Origin: CAVPGH01 sp046726955
GTDB lineage: Bacteria; Acidobacteriota; Vicinamibacteria; Fen-336
Direction: 5' to 3'
Assembly (NCBI GenBank): GCA_046726955.1
Contig: JBKPBQ010000127.1
Coordinates: forward strand, 1 to 6,569
DNA: 6,569 nucleotides
Positions 1 to 6,569 of the stretch are shown here, one piece after another; the first letter of the stretch is position 1, and each line of letters starts with the position of its first letter. A program made the position numbers and the translations under genes. The notes beneath the pieces are model-generated. The model was not told the origin of the DNA and ran no database searches. It saw nothing but the letters and a program-made list of their open reading frames with translations.

Positions 1-3
1 CGC

Positions 4-324
4 CTAGCCCTGGTGGGCGACGATCTTCGCCTTGATCTTGCTGTACGTGGCGGAAGGGATGATCTTGCGGTTCACGAGGTCGGTCTTCGTCTTGTAGGGA
101 CGGCCCGCGATGATCTTCTTGGCGTACGCGTCTCCGATGCCGGGCAGCGTCATGAGCTGCTCGGCGGTCGCCGAGTTGATGTCGATGAGGTCGGCCGCGG
201 GCGTCGGAGTCGCCTTGGCGGACGTGGCCTTGTGAGCCTGCTTGGTCGCGGTGTCCGCGTGGACGAGAACCGGCAGGGCCAGCAGGGCCGCCAGAGCGGC
301 CATCGGGAACGTCAGTCGCTTCAC
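4..324 (-). CDS. Small secreted helix-hairpin-helix (ComEA-type) protein
   Basis: The 106-residue product begins with a classical signal peptide: positive residues K2 and R3, a hydrophobic core of about residues 6-21 and a likely cleavage site after VHA at residue 23. A low-complexity Ala/Thr/Lys/Pro linker (about 24-44) follows. The rest (about 45-106) is a helix-hairpin-helix domain of ComEA type, with DINSATAEQL leading into the hairpin LPGIG at 60-64 and a second half containing RPYKTKTDL and KIIP. This fold binds DNA without sequence specificity in ComEA, the periplasmic DNA receptor of transformation. Here there is no N-terminal membrane anchor beyond the signal peptide and no competence gene nearby, so a DNA-uptake role is only possible. 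Small stand-alone exported proteins of this kind are common and mostly uncharacterised. The start is GTG, chosen because AAGGAGG lies four bases upstream. The stop is TAG at the left edge, so the gene is complete. Confidence 0.88.
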   Translation of the reverse strand: MKRLTFPMAALAALLALPVLVHADTATKQAHKATSAKATPTPAADLIDINSATAEQLMTLPGIGDAYAKKIIAGRPYKTKTDLVNRKIIPSATYSKIKAKIVAHQG

Positions 325-328
325 GAGT

Positions 329-335
329 CCTCCTT
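329..335 (-). promoter_or_regulatory. Strong Shine-Dalgarno sequence for the helix-hairpin-helix gene
   Basis: Read on the minus strand this is AAGGAGG, a near-perfect anti-16S match, followed by the four-base spacer ACTC and then GTG. It fixes the GTG at 324-322 as the start. It is by far the best ribosome binding site in the window; the kinase and PQQ-like genes show none. Confidence 0.85.
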
Positions 336-563
336 ATGGAGTGGCGAGCGGTGCGCCAGCCCCGAGGGTCGGCGGCCCGCTGTCCCCCCTCGCTCGATCA
401 CGATGCGTGCCGGGGAGGGCCCGGCTCGCGGCGGATACGCCGCCCCGCGATAACCCGTTCACCCACGGGCAGATGACGCGCCGGGCACCGCGCCCCACAT
501 CGGGTGAGGGTCGCCGCGCGCCCACGCAGGACTGCCTCACCGGGGCGGTGGTGTCGGGGCGCG

Positions 564-588
564 GCGGTCAGGAGGCGCCGCCGACCGC
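564..588 (-). terminator. Possible hairpin at the end of the acylase gene
   Basis: GCGGTC at 564-569 and GACCGC at 583-588 form a perfect 6-bp stem with a 13-base GC-rich loop, directly after the TAG stop of the acylase on the minus strand. No T-run follows, so it is not a textbook intrinsic terminator. It could stabilise the 3' end, act as a weak stop, or be chance. Confidence 0.25.
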
Positions 589-589
589 G

Positions 590-2731
590 CTACGGATGCC
601 CCGCCCCAGGGTGATAGGCGCGCTCGAGGTTGGCCTTGATCTCGTCGAGCGTGAACCAGGCCGGCCGGAACTCCCCGCGCGCCATGAGCGAGGCCTGGTC
701 GAAGAAGTGGGGGGAAGCGGGATCGCCGCTCGCGCCGAAGACGTGCACGGCCTTCGCCCGCAAGGCGGGGCCAAATTCCACGACGCTCACGTAGGTCATG
801 CCGGCCACCGCGTAGCGCCGCTTCTGCGCCTTGGCGGGGATCGTGAACATCGTGAAGACGGCCCCGTCCCGGGAGGTCACCGCGGGCACCGGAAGGCTCG
901 GAGCGGCGTCGCGGAAGGGCAGCTCGTCCGCGGCGGACCGCTCGTCGGCCCGCTGCAGCCGCGACACCTCGCCGAACGGCACCTTCCAGGACCCGAACCG
1001 GCCTTCCAGTGCCTCGAGGGCCCGCTCGAGCGCTCGCACGCTGCCCTCGCCTTCGGACGTTTCCTGCGGACGTGCCATTTCCATCTCTGCACGCCAGGAG
1101 GTGAAGACCGTCGTCGCCACGGAGTCGACGTTCGACCGGCGATCCCAGCCGCGGAGGACCTCCGCGGCAGAGGCGAGTTTTTTCGCGCGGGCGTCATCGG
1201 TCTTGGCGAGGACAGCGAGGGCGTCCAGCAAGCCGGGAAGCTGCGTGTCGGTCTCGGCGATCCGCGTGTCGAAGCCGGCGCGTGCCCAGTCGTCGAACGT
1301 GAAGCGAGGAGTGGAGGCGAGGATCCGGCTGGAGATCCGCGCGCGCGGATTGACCTCCTCGCCCTCGGGCACCATGTAGGCCGGAAACCGCTTGGGGTCC
1401 GGGTTGCCCTCGCTCGTGAGGCGGAACGGCGACGAGTTGCAGTTCTGCATCCAGCCCGTGGCGGGGTCGGTCAGCTGCGGCAGCTCGTCCATCGTGTGAT
1501 AGCCCTGCCACTCCGTCTCCGGGTCGCTGCCGTCCACGGGCTTCGACCAGTCGAACTTCGTCGATCGCCGCGGCTGGCCCCCGTTGTAGAGGTAGAACGT
1601 GTGACCGTCGCGATCGGCGTACATCACGTTGCCGAAGAGCATCGCCTGCGGCCGCAGCGCCTCCCGGAACTCGGCGAGCGTGCGCGCCTTCGTCATCGCG
1701 TACCACTCGCCCAGCCAGCCGTCGCCGTCGATCTGCGCCAGGCGCAGGGCGAGCGACTTCCCGTCGCGGACGCGCAGGATCGGGCCGTGGTGCGTCTTGC
1801 GGAACGTGAGCGAGCGCGACTCGAGACCCGAGGCCGTCTTCACTTTCAGCTCGTCGCGCCACTCGGTGGCCAGGCGGTACCCGCTTCCGTAGCGGTAGGC
1901 GAGCGGGCGGCTCGGGTCGTCGAACGTCTCGACGTACACGTCGGACATGTCCGCCGCGTTGTCGGTGCTCACCCACCCCAGCGACGCGTTGTGGCCGACG
2001 TACGGGAACGGGAAGCCGAACCGCGCGTAGCCGGTGAAGTCCCAGCCCTCGTCGCTGTGGAGGTGCCCCTCGTACACCTGGCCCGGTCCGAAGTACGGCA
2101 GGTGCGGGTTCACGAAGAGGAGCGCGTGCCCGCTGGCGCTGCGCGACGGCCCCACCACCCAGCCGTTGGACCCGACGTTGGCGCGCCGTTCCTCGTCGAT
2201 CGCCGCCGTCTGCGCGGGACCGGCTCCCAGCGCGCGGTCGTAGGCGAAGCCGTTCTGGTAGTAGTTGTGGCGGATGAAGGCGAGCGGGTACCACGGCTGG
2301 ATCTCCTGGAGCAGGCGCGGCCGTACCGCAGGATGCGTGGCGACGAAGTAGTTCACGCCGGCCGCGAACGCGTCGCACAGAGCCTTGACCCTCGGCTCGA
2401 GACGGCCGTACTCGGCCCGGGCGAGCGTGGGTATCTCGAGCGCGTGGTTCACGCGGTCGCTCTCGAGCCCTGACTCCCCGTCCACCTCGGCCGAGCGGCC
2501 GAGGGCCAGGACGAAGTTCTGCTCGAGCCGCCAGAAGAAGTCCTCCGCCTGCGCGTAGGCGAAGCCGAAGACGACACTGGCATCCGTTGGGCCGTACACG
2601 TGGGGCACGCCAAAGCGATCGCGGTAGATCGTGACCGAGCCGGCCATGGCCGCGGGAGAAGGCGCCGGCGGATCCACAGCCGCCGCGCCGAGCGTCGCCG
2701 CCAGCAGGACGATCGTCGACGATGCCCACAT
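590..2731 (-). CDS. Secreted penicillin acylase family protein (Ntn-hydrolase precursor)
   Basis: A complete 713-residue precursor. Members of this family cleave amide bonds in beta-lactams, acyl-homoserine lactones or lipopeptides after self-processing into alpha and beta subunits in the periplasm. A signal peptide covers about residues 1-18 (core STIVLLAATLG, likely cut after AAA). The alpha part shows FGVPHVYG (40-47), FAYAQAEDFFWRLE (57-70) and LGRSAEV (77-83). Residues 187-191 are GSNGW; Ser188 is the expected beta-subunit N-terminus and nucleophile. NPHL (208-211), TDNAADMSD (256-264), HHGP (314-317) and NCNSSP (430-435), where Asn432 or Asn430 would form the oxyanion hole, are family landmarks. 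Near the C-terminus, FGASGDP, SPHFFDQ and YHPG are also typical. Overall it resembles the aculeacin/AHL-acylase-like branch, but the substrate cannot be read from sequence. The frame extends upstream to 2836, but I chose ATG at 2731 because the signal peptide starts there and AAAGG lies eight bases upstream. It diverges from the kinase gene. Confidence 0.93.
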   Translation of the reverse strand: MWASSTIVLLAATLGAAAVDPPAPSPAAMAGSVTIYRDRFGVPHVYGPTDASVVFGFAYAQAEDFFWRLEQNFVLALGRSAEVDGESGLESDRVNHALEIPTLARAEYGRLEPRVKALCDAFAAGVNYFVATHPAVRPRLLQEIQPWYPLAFIRHNYYQNGFAYDRALGAGPAQTAAIDEERRANVGSNGWVVGPSRSASGHALLFVNPHLPYFGPGQVYEGHLHSDEGWDFTGYARFGFPFPYVGHNASLGWVSTDNAADMSDVYVETFDDPSRPLAYRYGSGYRLATEWRDELKVKTASGLESRSLTFRKTHHGPILRVRDGKSLALRLAQIDGDGWLGEWYAMTKARTLAEFREALRPQAMLFGNVMYADRDGHTFYLYNGGQPRRSTKFDWSKPVDGSDPETEWQGYHTMDELPQLTDPATGWMQNCNSSPFRLTSEGNPDPKRFPAYMVPEGEEVNPRARISSRILASTPRFTFDDWARAGFDTRIAETDTQLPGLLDALAVLAKTDDARAKKLASAAEVLRGWDRRSNVDSVATTVFTSWRAEMEMARPQETSEGEGSVRALERALEALEGRFGSWKVPFGEVSRLQRADERSAADELPFRDAAPSLPVPAVTSRDGAVFTMFTIPAKAQKRRYAVAGMTYVSVVEFGPALRAKAVHVFGASGDPASPHFFDQASLMARGEFRPAWFTLDEIKANLERAYHPGAGHP

Positions 2732-2786
2732 CGTCGCCGCCTTTCGCCCACTCGGCGGCCGAGCCGAGCGAGAGCACTGACGGGCC

Positions 2787-2792
2787 ATTCTA
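2787..2792 (-). promoter_or_regulatory. Candidate -10 element for the acylase gene
   Basis: On the minus strand these bases read TAGAAT, five of six matching the bacterial -10 consensus, in an otherwise GC-rich stretch. Transcription would start near 2780, giving a leader of roughly 50 bases that includes the AAAGG site. No recognisable -35 hexamer lies at the usual spacing. Confidence 0.4.
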
Positions 2793-2831
2793 TCCGCCGG
2801 GACCGGCGCGCGGAGCTTCGCCCCTCCAGCC

Positions 2832-2837
2832 GACAAT
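2832..2837 (+). promoter_or_regulatory. Weak candidate -10 element for the kinase gene
   Basis: GACAAT matches four of six -10 consensus positions and lies 18 bases before the kinase ATG, so the transcript would have a leader of only about a dozen bases. This fits the absence of any Shine-Dalgarno sequence there. No -35 is apparent. It is one of the few A/T-containing patches in the gap. Confidence 0.25.
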
Positions 2838-2855
2838 CCGCCCGGACTACCGCGA

Positions 2856-5399
2856 ATGTCGATCGCTTCGGGGCAGCGACTCGGGCCCTACGAAGTCTTG
2901 TCCTCCCTCGGGGCGGGAGGGATGGGCGAGGTCTACCGCGCGCGCGACACGCGGTTGGGGCGCGACGTCGCGCTCAAGGTCCTGCCGGCGGATCGCGCGA
3001 GCGACCCCGATCGTCTTCGCCGCTTCGAGCAGGAAGCTCGAGCCGTGGCCGCGCTCGATCATCCGCACATCCTCGCCCTGCACGACCTCGGCTCCGAGGA
3101 CGGTCTCTCCTACGTCGTCTTCGAGCTGGTCGAGGGCCAGACGCTTCGCCAGAAGCTGGAGCAGGGAGCGGTGCCCATCCGCAAGTGCGTGGACTGGGGC
3201 GTGCAGATCTGCCGCGGGCTCGCCGCGGCGCACGCGCGCGGGATCGTCCATCGGGACCTGAAGCCGGAGAACGTCAGCGTCACCGCGGACGGGCGGGTCA
3301 AGATCCTGGACTTCGGGCTGGCCAAGCTCACGGCGCCGGTGGGGACGGACGATCTACCTGAAGCCGAGACGCGGACGGCCACCGACGCGGGCATCGTGGT
3401 GGGAACGATCGGGTACATGTCGCCGGAACAGGTGAGGGGCCAGGCCGTGGACGCGCGGTCCGACATCTTCGCGCTGGGCGCGATCCTCTACGAGATGCTG
3501 ACCGGCCGGCGGGCGTTCCAGGGAGCGACCCCGGCGGACACGATCTCGGCGATCCTGCACCGCGACCCTCCCGAGATGAGCGCGGCCTCGGGGCCGCTGC
3601 CGCCCGGAGTGGAGTGGGTGGTGCGGCGCTGCCTGGAGAAGGACCCCGACGAGCGCCTGCAGTCGGCGCGGGACGTGGCCCTCGCGCTCGAGGCAGTCTC
3701 CGTGATCCCGCGCCCCGGCGGGGAAGCGGCCCTCTCGGCCCTCTCCGGGCGGCGGCGGTTCGTCGCGGTGGCCGGGACGGGAGCGCTCGCGGTCGCGTCT
3801 GGAGTCGGCGGCTTCTGGACGGGCCGGGGCCGGCGCGACCCCCTGCCCACGTTTCGCCAGCTCACGTTCCGCCGCGGCACCGTCGATCGGGCGCTCTTCA
3901 CCCCCGACGGGAACAGCGTCGTCTACAGCGCGCTCTGGGACGGCAACTCGCACGAGATCTTCTCGACGCGCCTGGACAGCCCCGCGTCCCGCTCGCTCGG
4001 CCTGCCCCCGGCTCGGGTGGAGAGCATCTCGTCTCGAGGCGAGCTGGCGATCCTTCTGGCACTTCCTGGCGACGTGAACGCCGGCGGGTGGATGGGGACG
4101 ATAGCCCGCGTTCCCCTGGAGGGCGGGGAGCCGCGGCCGGTGATCGAGAGCGCCTGCTCGGCCGACTGGTCGCCCGACGGGCGGGAGCTCTCGGTCGTGC
4201 GTCGGGTCGACGGCGAGGTACGGCTCGAGTACCCGATCGGGAAGGTCGTGGCTCGAGTCGCACCGTCCTTCGTCCGCCTTTCGCCAAAGGGCGACTTGCT
4301 GGCCGTGTCGGGGGGCGAAGGCGTGCGCATCCTGGACCGTGCGGGCAAGGAGGTGGCCAAGATCCCCGTCAAAGGAGGAGGAGACCGGGTGGCCTGGTCG
4401 CCCCGAGGCGACGGCCTGTGGCTGGCGGCGGACTCGGGGCCAGGATCCCCTGGCGATACGTCCCTCTGGTTCGTGACGGTGGCGGGCGAGGCGCGGGTCG
4501 CCTACCGGAACGTCGGTCGCGGCGGGAGGCTGCACGACGTCGCGCGCGACGGGAGGATCCTCATTCATCACGGCACCTGGTTTCTGGGGGGCAAGGCGCG
4601 AATGCGCGGGCAGACGACGGAGCGCGACGTCGGCGTCTTCAGCACGTCGGAAGTGCGTGACGTCTCCGCCGACGGGTCGAAGGTGATGATGAGCGCCACC
4701 GCCCCTGGCGAGCCGACCCAGACGCTGCTCTGTCCCGCCCGGGGCGGTCCGCACGTGCGGCTTAGCGAGGGCTGGGGCGCGGCGCTTTCGCCGGACGCGC
4801 GCTGGGCCCTCGTCACGCTCGGCGATCCCTCCCGCCTCGTCCTCACGCCCGTGGGTCCGGGCGAGTCCCGACAGCTGCTGCCCGATCGATTCGTGGTGGG
4901 CGACTGCTGGTTCGTGGGCTCGAAGCAGCTCGCCTTCGGCGGAGCGGAAGAAAAAGACCGCCCGGTTCGGGCCTTCGTCGTGGATCTTTCGGGGGGCGAG
5001 CCCCGCGCCCTGTCGCCGGAAGAGATATCACGCGTCCTCGGCCCGACCGTCGAAGGGGATCTGATCACCGTCACTCCCGCGGGCGCGCTCCGGCGTCAGC
5101 CCCTCGCCGGAGGCCCCTCGCAGGACCTTGGGCTGTCGCTTCCCGATCGCGACCCCTCGCCGTTGCGAGCCAGCGCCGACGGGCGCTACGTCTACCTGCG
5201 CTGGTTTGGCATCCCGGCCCGCATCGAGCGGCTCGATCTGAAGACGGGCCGAAGGACTCCTTGGAAGACGCTGATGCCCGACGATCCGGCCGGCGTGACG
5301 TTGCTCACGCAAGTCTGCATCGCCGACGACGGCGAGAGCTACGCCTACACCTACGGCCGGTTCCTGCAGGACCTCTTTCTGGTCGACGGCGTGAGTTAG
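2856..5399 (+). CDS. Membrane-anchored Ser/Thr protein kinase with C-terminal TolB/WD40-like beta-propeller
   Basis: A complete 847-residue Hanks-type kinase. The kinase domain (about 12-280) has a full catalytic set: glycine loop GAGGMG (19-24), Lys41, helix-C Glu60, HRDLKPEN (132-139), DFG (152-154), GTIGYMSPEQ (183-192) and Asp203. An active enzyme is therefore expected. The DFG-to-SPE segment holds several Thr residues (172, 174, 176) that could be autophosphorylated. After a short linker comes one hydrophobic segment (about 302-321), probably transmembrane. Residues about 330-847 form a beta-propeller, with blade motifs FTPDG (348-352), WSPDG (438-442), LSPKG (475-479) and WSPRG (514-518). 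The tail, DLFLVDG near the end, resembles the usual end of this acidobacterial kinase family, so the protein looks whole. The propeller is presumably the sensor or interaction part, but ligand and targets are unknown. The opening SGQRLGPYEVLSSLGAGGMG supports this ATG; there is no Shine-Dalgarno site. Confidence 0.95.
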   Translation: MSIASGQRLGPYEVLSSLGAGGMGEVYRARDTRLGRDVALKVLPADRASDPDRLRRFEQEARAVAALDHPHILALHDLGSEDGLSYVVFELVEGQTLRQKLEQGAVPIRKCVDWGVQICRGLAAAHARGIVHRDLKPENVSVTADGRVKILDFGLAKLTAPVGTDDLPEAETRTATDAGIVVGTIGYMSPEQVRGQAVDARSDIFALGAILYEMLTGRRAFQGATPADTISAILHRDPPEMSAASGPLPPGVEWVVRRCLEKDPDERLQSARDVALALEAVSVIPRPGGEAALSALSGRRRFVAVAGTGALAVASGVGGFWTGRGRRDPLPTFRQLTFRRGTVDRALFTPDGNSVVYSALWDGNSHEIFSTRLDSPASRSLGLPPARVESISSRGELAILLALPGDVNAGGWMGTIARVPLEGGEPRPVIESACSADWSPDGRELSVVRRVDGEVRLEYPIGKVVARVAPSFVRLSPKGDLLAVSGGEGVRILDRAGKEVAKIPVKGGGDRVAWSPRGDGLWLAADSGPGSPGDTSLWFVTVAGEARVAYRNVGRGGRLHDVARDGRILIHHGTWFLGGKARMRGQTTERDVGVFSTSEVRDVSADGSKVMMSATAPGEPTQTLLCPARGGPHVRLSEGWGAALSPDARWALVTLGDPSRLVLTPVGPGESRQLLPDRFVVGDCWFVGSKQLAFGGAEEKDRPVRAFVVDLSGGEPRALSPEEISRVLGPTVEGDLITVTPAGALRRQPLAGGPSQDLGLSLPDRDPSPLRASADGRYVYLRWFGIPARIERLDLKTGRRTPWKTLMPDDPAGVTLLTQVCIADDGESYAYTYGRFLQDLFLVDGVS

Positions 5400-5438
5400 A
5401 TCTTCCCTCGATCCAATCCCCTGTACGCGCCGGTGGCG

Positions 5439-5444
5439 GATAAT
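5439..5444 (+). promoter_or_regulatory. Candidate -10 element for the PQQ-like propeller gene
   Basis: GATAAT matches five of six -10 consensus positions and sits nine bases before the ATG at 5454. A transcript from this element would begin at about 5451-5454, at or within a few bases of the start codon, implying leaderless or nearly leaderless translation. There is no Shine-Dalgarno sequence before the ATG, which agrees. No clear -35 is seen. Confidence 0.45.
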
Positions 5445-5453
5445 TCTATCCTC

Positions 5454-6569
5454 ATGAGATTCCTCGGTTTCCTCGTCGCGAGCGTTCTCGGTCTCTGCGT
5501 GACCACAGCCAGCTCCGCGCGGCCCGCCGACTGGCCCCAGTTTCGAGGGACCGCCGGCTCCGGAGTCGCTGACGCGTCGACGCTCCCGACGCGGTGGTCG
5601 CCCACCGAGAACGTCGCCTGGGCGACGGAGGTGCCGGGGCGAGGGTGGTCGTCGCCGATCGTTTGGCGCGACCGGGTCTTCGTGACGTCGGCCGTGAACG
5701 CGGGGCGCTTCAAGGCGGGCTCCACGGGAATCTACGGCAACGACTACGCCGAGGAGCTCTCGAAGCAGGGGCTGTCGGACGAAGAGGTCGTGAAGCGCGT
5801 CGTCGCGCGCGACATCGAACTGTCGAGCGAAGCCGAGGACGTCAGCTACCAGGTATTCGCCCTCGACGCGCAGACCGGGAAGATCGCATGGCAGCGCGAG
5901 GCGCACCGCGGCAAGCCGTTCGGGGGACGGCATCGCAAGAACACCTACGCATCCGAGACGCCGGCCACCGACGGGGAGAGGCTCTACGTTTCCTTCGGCG
6001 GCAACGTCGGCCTCTTCTGCTACTCGTTCGACGGGACGCTCCTCTGGTCGCGCTCGTGGACGCCCCAGCCGATCTACCTCGACTTCGGGACGGCATCCTC
6101 GCCCGTCGTGCACGACGGGCGCCTGTACCTGCTGCACGACACCGACGGCGAGTCGTTCCTGCGGGCGCTGGACGCGCGCACCGGCAAGGACGTCTGGACC
6201 GTGACCCGAACGGGCATGGAGTCGCGCCTGAAATCGAGCTGGGCGACGCCGTTCGTTTGGCAGAACGGCGTCCGCACCGAGATCGTCACGATCGGCAAGG
6301 GGCTCGTCATCAGCTACGGCACGGACGGTCGGGAGCTCTGGCGGCTCAAGGGCATGACGCAATCGACGCCGAGCCCGATCGCCGGCGACGGACTCCTCTT
6401 CGCGGGGTCGGGTTCGCAGGGCGAGGAGAGACGGCCTCTGTTCGCGATCAAGCCCGGGGCCCGAGGGGACATCTCGTCCGCCGAAGGCCAGCCACTCAAC
6501 GAGTCCGTCGCCTGGTTCCTGCCCCGCTTCTCCGCCTACACTTCGTCTCCCCTCCTCTACCGCGGCCGT
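5454..6569 (+). CDS. Secreted PQQ-binding-like beta-propeller repeat protein (3' end missing)
   Basis: The reading frame is open from ATG at 5454 to the window edge, giving 372 residues with no stop. A signal peptide occupies about residues 1-22 (core FLGFLVASVLGLCV, likely cut after SSA). Cys15 is not in a proper lipobox because Leu precedes it, so a lipoprotein is unlikely. The mature start DWPQFRG (26-32), followed by WSPTENVAW (48-56) and VPGRGWSSP (60-68), is the standard opening of exported PQQ-like propeller proteins (quinoprotein dehydrogenase-like or BamB-like fold). Blade motifs include FALDAQTGKIAW (135-146), ALDARTGKDVW and GTDGRELW. RHRKNTYASETPATDG starts at 159. These proteins usually lack proof of quinone binding and many are structural or of unknown role. 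A charged, probably helical segment (about 96-130) interrupts the first blades. The gene lies 54 bases after the kinase stop in the same direction but has its own promoter-like element. Confidence 0.9.
   Translation, partial: MRFLGFLVASVLGLCVTTASSARPADWPQFRGTAGSGVADASTLPTRWSPTENVAWATEVPGRGWSSPIVWRDRVFVTSAVNAGRFKAGSTGIYGNDYAEELSKQGLSDEEVVKRVVARDIELSSEAEDVSYQVFALDAQTGKIAWQREAHRGKPFGGRHRKNTYASETPATDGERLYVSFGGNVGLFCYSFDGTLLWSRSWTPQPIYLDFGTASSPVVHDGRLYLLHDTDGESFLRALDARTGKDVWTVTRTGMESRLKSSWATPFVWQNGVRTEIVTIGKGLVISYGTDGRELWRLKGMTQSTPSPIAGDGLLFAGSGSQGEERRPLFAIKPGARGDISSAEGQPLNESVAWFLPRFSAYTSSPLLYRGR

Larger units (their letters stand above)
325..589. other. Intergenic gap with a cluster of inverted repeats
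   Basis: No credible gene lies here; the open frames crossing it are Arg/Pro/Gly-rich shadows. It must hold the 3' end of the acylase transcript and probably the promoter of the helix-hairpin-helix gene, but no convincing -10/-35 pair is visible. Visible inverted repeats are GGTGAGG 503-509 with CCTCACC 535-541 (7 bp, 25-base loop), CCCGT 454-458 with ACGGG 465-469 (5 bp, 6-base loop), and GCGGCG 428-433 with CGCCGC 438-443 (6 bp, GATA loop). Around the last one, TCGCG 426-430 and CGCGA 446-450 can pair as an alternative. None is followed by a T-run on either strand. In sequence this GC-rich, some short repeats are expected by chance. Confidence 0.5.

Noticed and set aside
242..2473. A 743-residue open frame on the plus strand opposite the acylase gene
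   Set aside because: It lies antisense to a gene with clear family motifs. Its product is Arg/Val/Gly/His-rich with no recognisable domain, and such frames arise from biased codon third positions in GC-rich DNA.
1194..2777. A 527-residue minus-strand open frame overlapping the acylase in another frame
   Set aside because: Extremely Arg/Gly/Ala-rich, no domain, and covers the same DNA as the well-supported acylase frame.
2732..2836. N-terminal extension of the acylase to an upstream start at 2836
   Set aside because: The extra 35 residues are Arg/Pro-rich and would bury the signal peptide inside the protein. The ATG at 2731 has a signal peptide directly after it and an AAAGG site before it.
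3354..4754. A 466-residue minus-strand open frame opposite the kinase
   Set aside because: Antisense shadow of the kinase gene with Arg/His/Pro-rich composition and no motif.
5400..5438. Intrinsic terminator after the kinase gene
   Set aside because: No stable stem followed by a T-run is visible in the short gap.
5454..5510. Lipoprotein signal in the PQQ-like protein (Cys15)
   Set aside because: The residue before the Cys is Leu rather than Gly, Ala or Ser, so it is not a lipobox; a normal cleavage site SSA follows at residue 22.
5028..6362. A 444-residue minus-strand open frame opposite the kinase end and the PQQ-like gene
   Set aside because: It spans two real plus-strand genes and their gap, has shadow-type composition, and conflicts with clear signal peptide and propeller motifs on the other strand.
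1..6569. CRISPR array, tRNA, rRNA, insertion sequence or direct-repeat boundaries
   Set aside because: No regularly spaced repeats, cloverleaf-like segments, transposase motifs or terminal inverted repeats were seen.

Overview
The window is very GC-rich DNA with tightly packed genes, strong G/C preference at third codon positions, and long shadow frames opposite every real gene. The gene families suggest a member of the Acidobacteriota, perhaps Thermoanaerobaculia- or Vicinamibacteria-like. They are a Ser/Thr kinase fused to a TolB/WD40-like propeller, a secreted PQQ-type propeller protein starting with a DWPQFRG motif, a secreted penicillin-acylase-family hydrolase and a small secreted helix-hairpin-helix protein. 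The lineage is inferred from family resemblance only; no marker gene is present.

Layout: (1) 4-324, minus: a short exported ComEA-type helix-hairpin-helix protein with a GTG start and a strong Shine-Dalgarno sequence. (2) 325-589: a gap with several short inverted repeats and no gene. (3) 590-2731, minus: a complete penicillin-acylase-family (Ntn-hydrolase) precursor with a signal peptide and an intact GSN-type nucleophile region. (4) 2732-2855: a short divergent control region. (5) 2856-5399, plus: a complete membrane-anchored Ser/Thr protein kinase with a large C-terminal beta-propeller. (6) 5400-5453: a short gap with a promoter-like GATAAT just before the next start. (7) 5454 to the right edge, plus: a secreted PQQ-like beta-propeller protein, cut by the window end.

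Three of the four products carry signal peptides and the fourth is predicted to be membrane-anchored, so the theme is the cell envelope and periplasm. The acylase and kinase diverge from a shared control region of 124 bases. The kinase and the PQQ-like gene lie in tandem, but a promoter-like element between them suggests the latter can be transcribed alone. No evidence ties the four genes into one pathway. I found no mobile element, CRISPR array, tRNA or rRNA. I do not see a clearly new system here; the observations most worth checking are the kinase topology, the acylase substrate and the promoter motifs.
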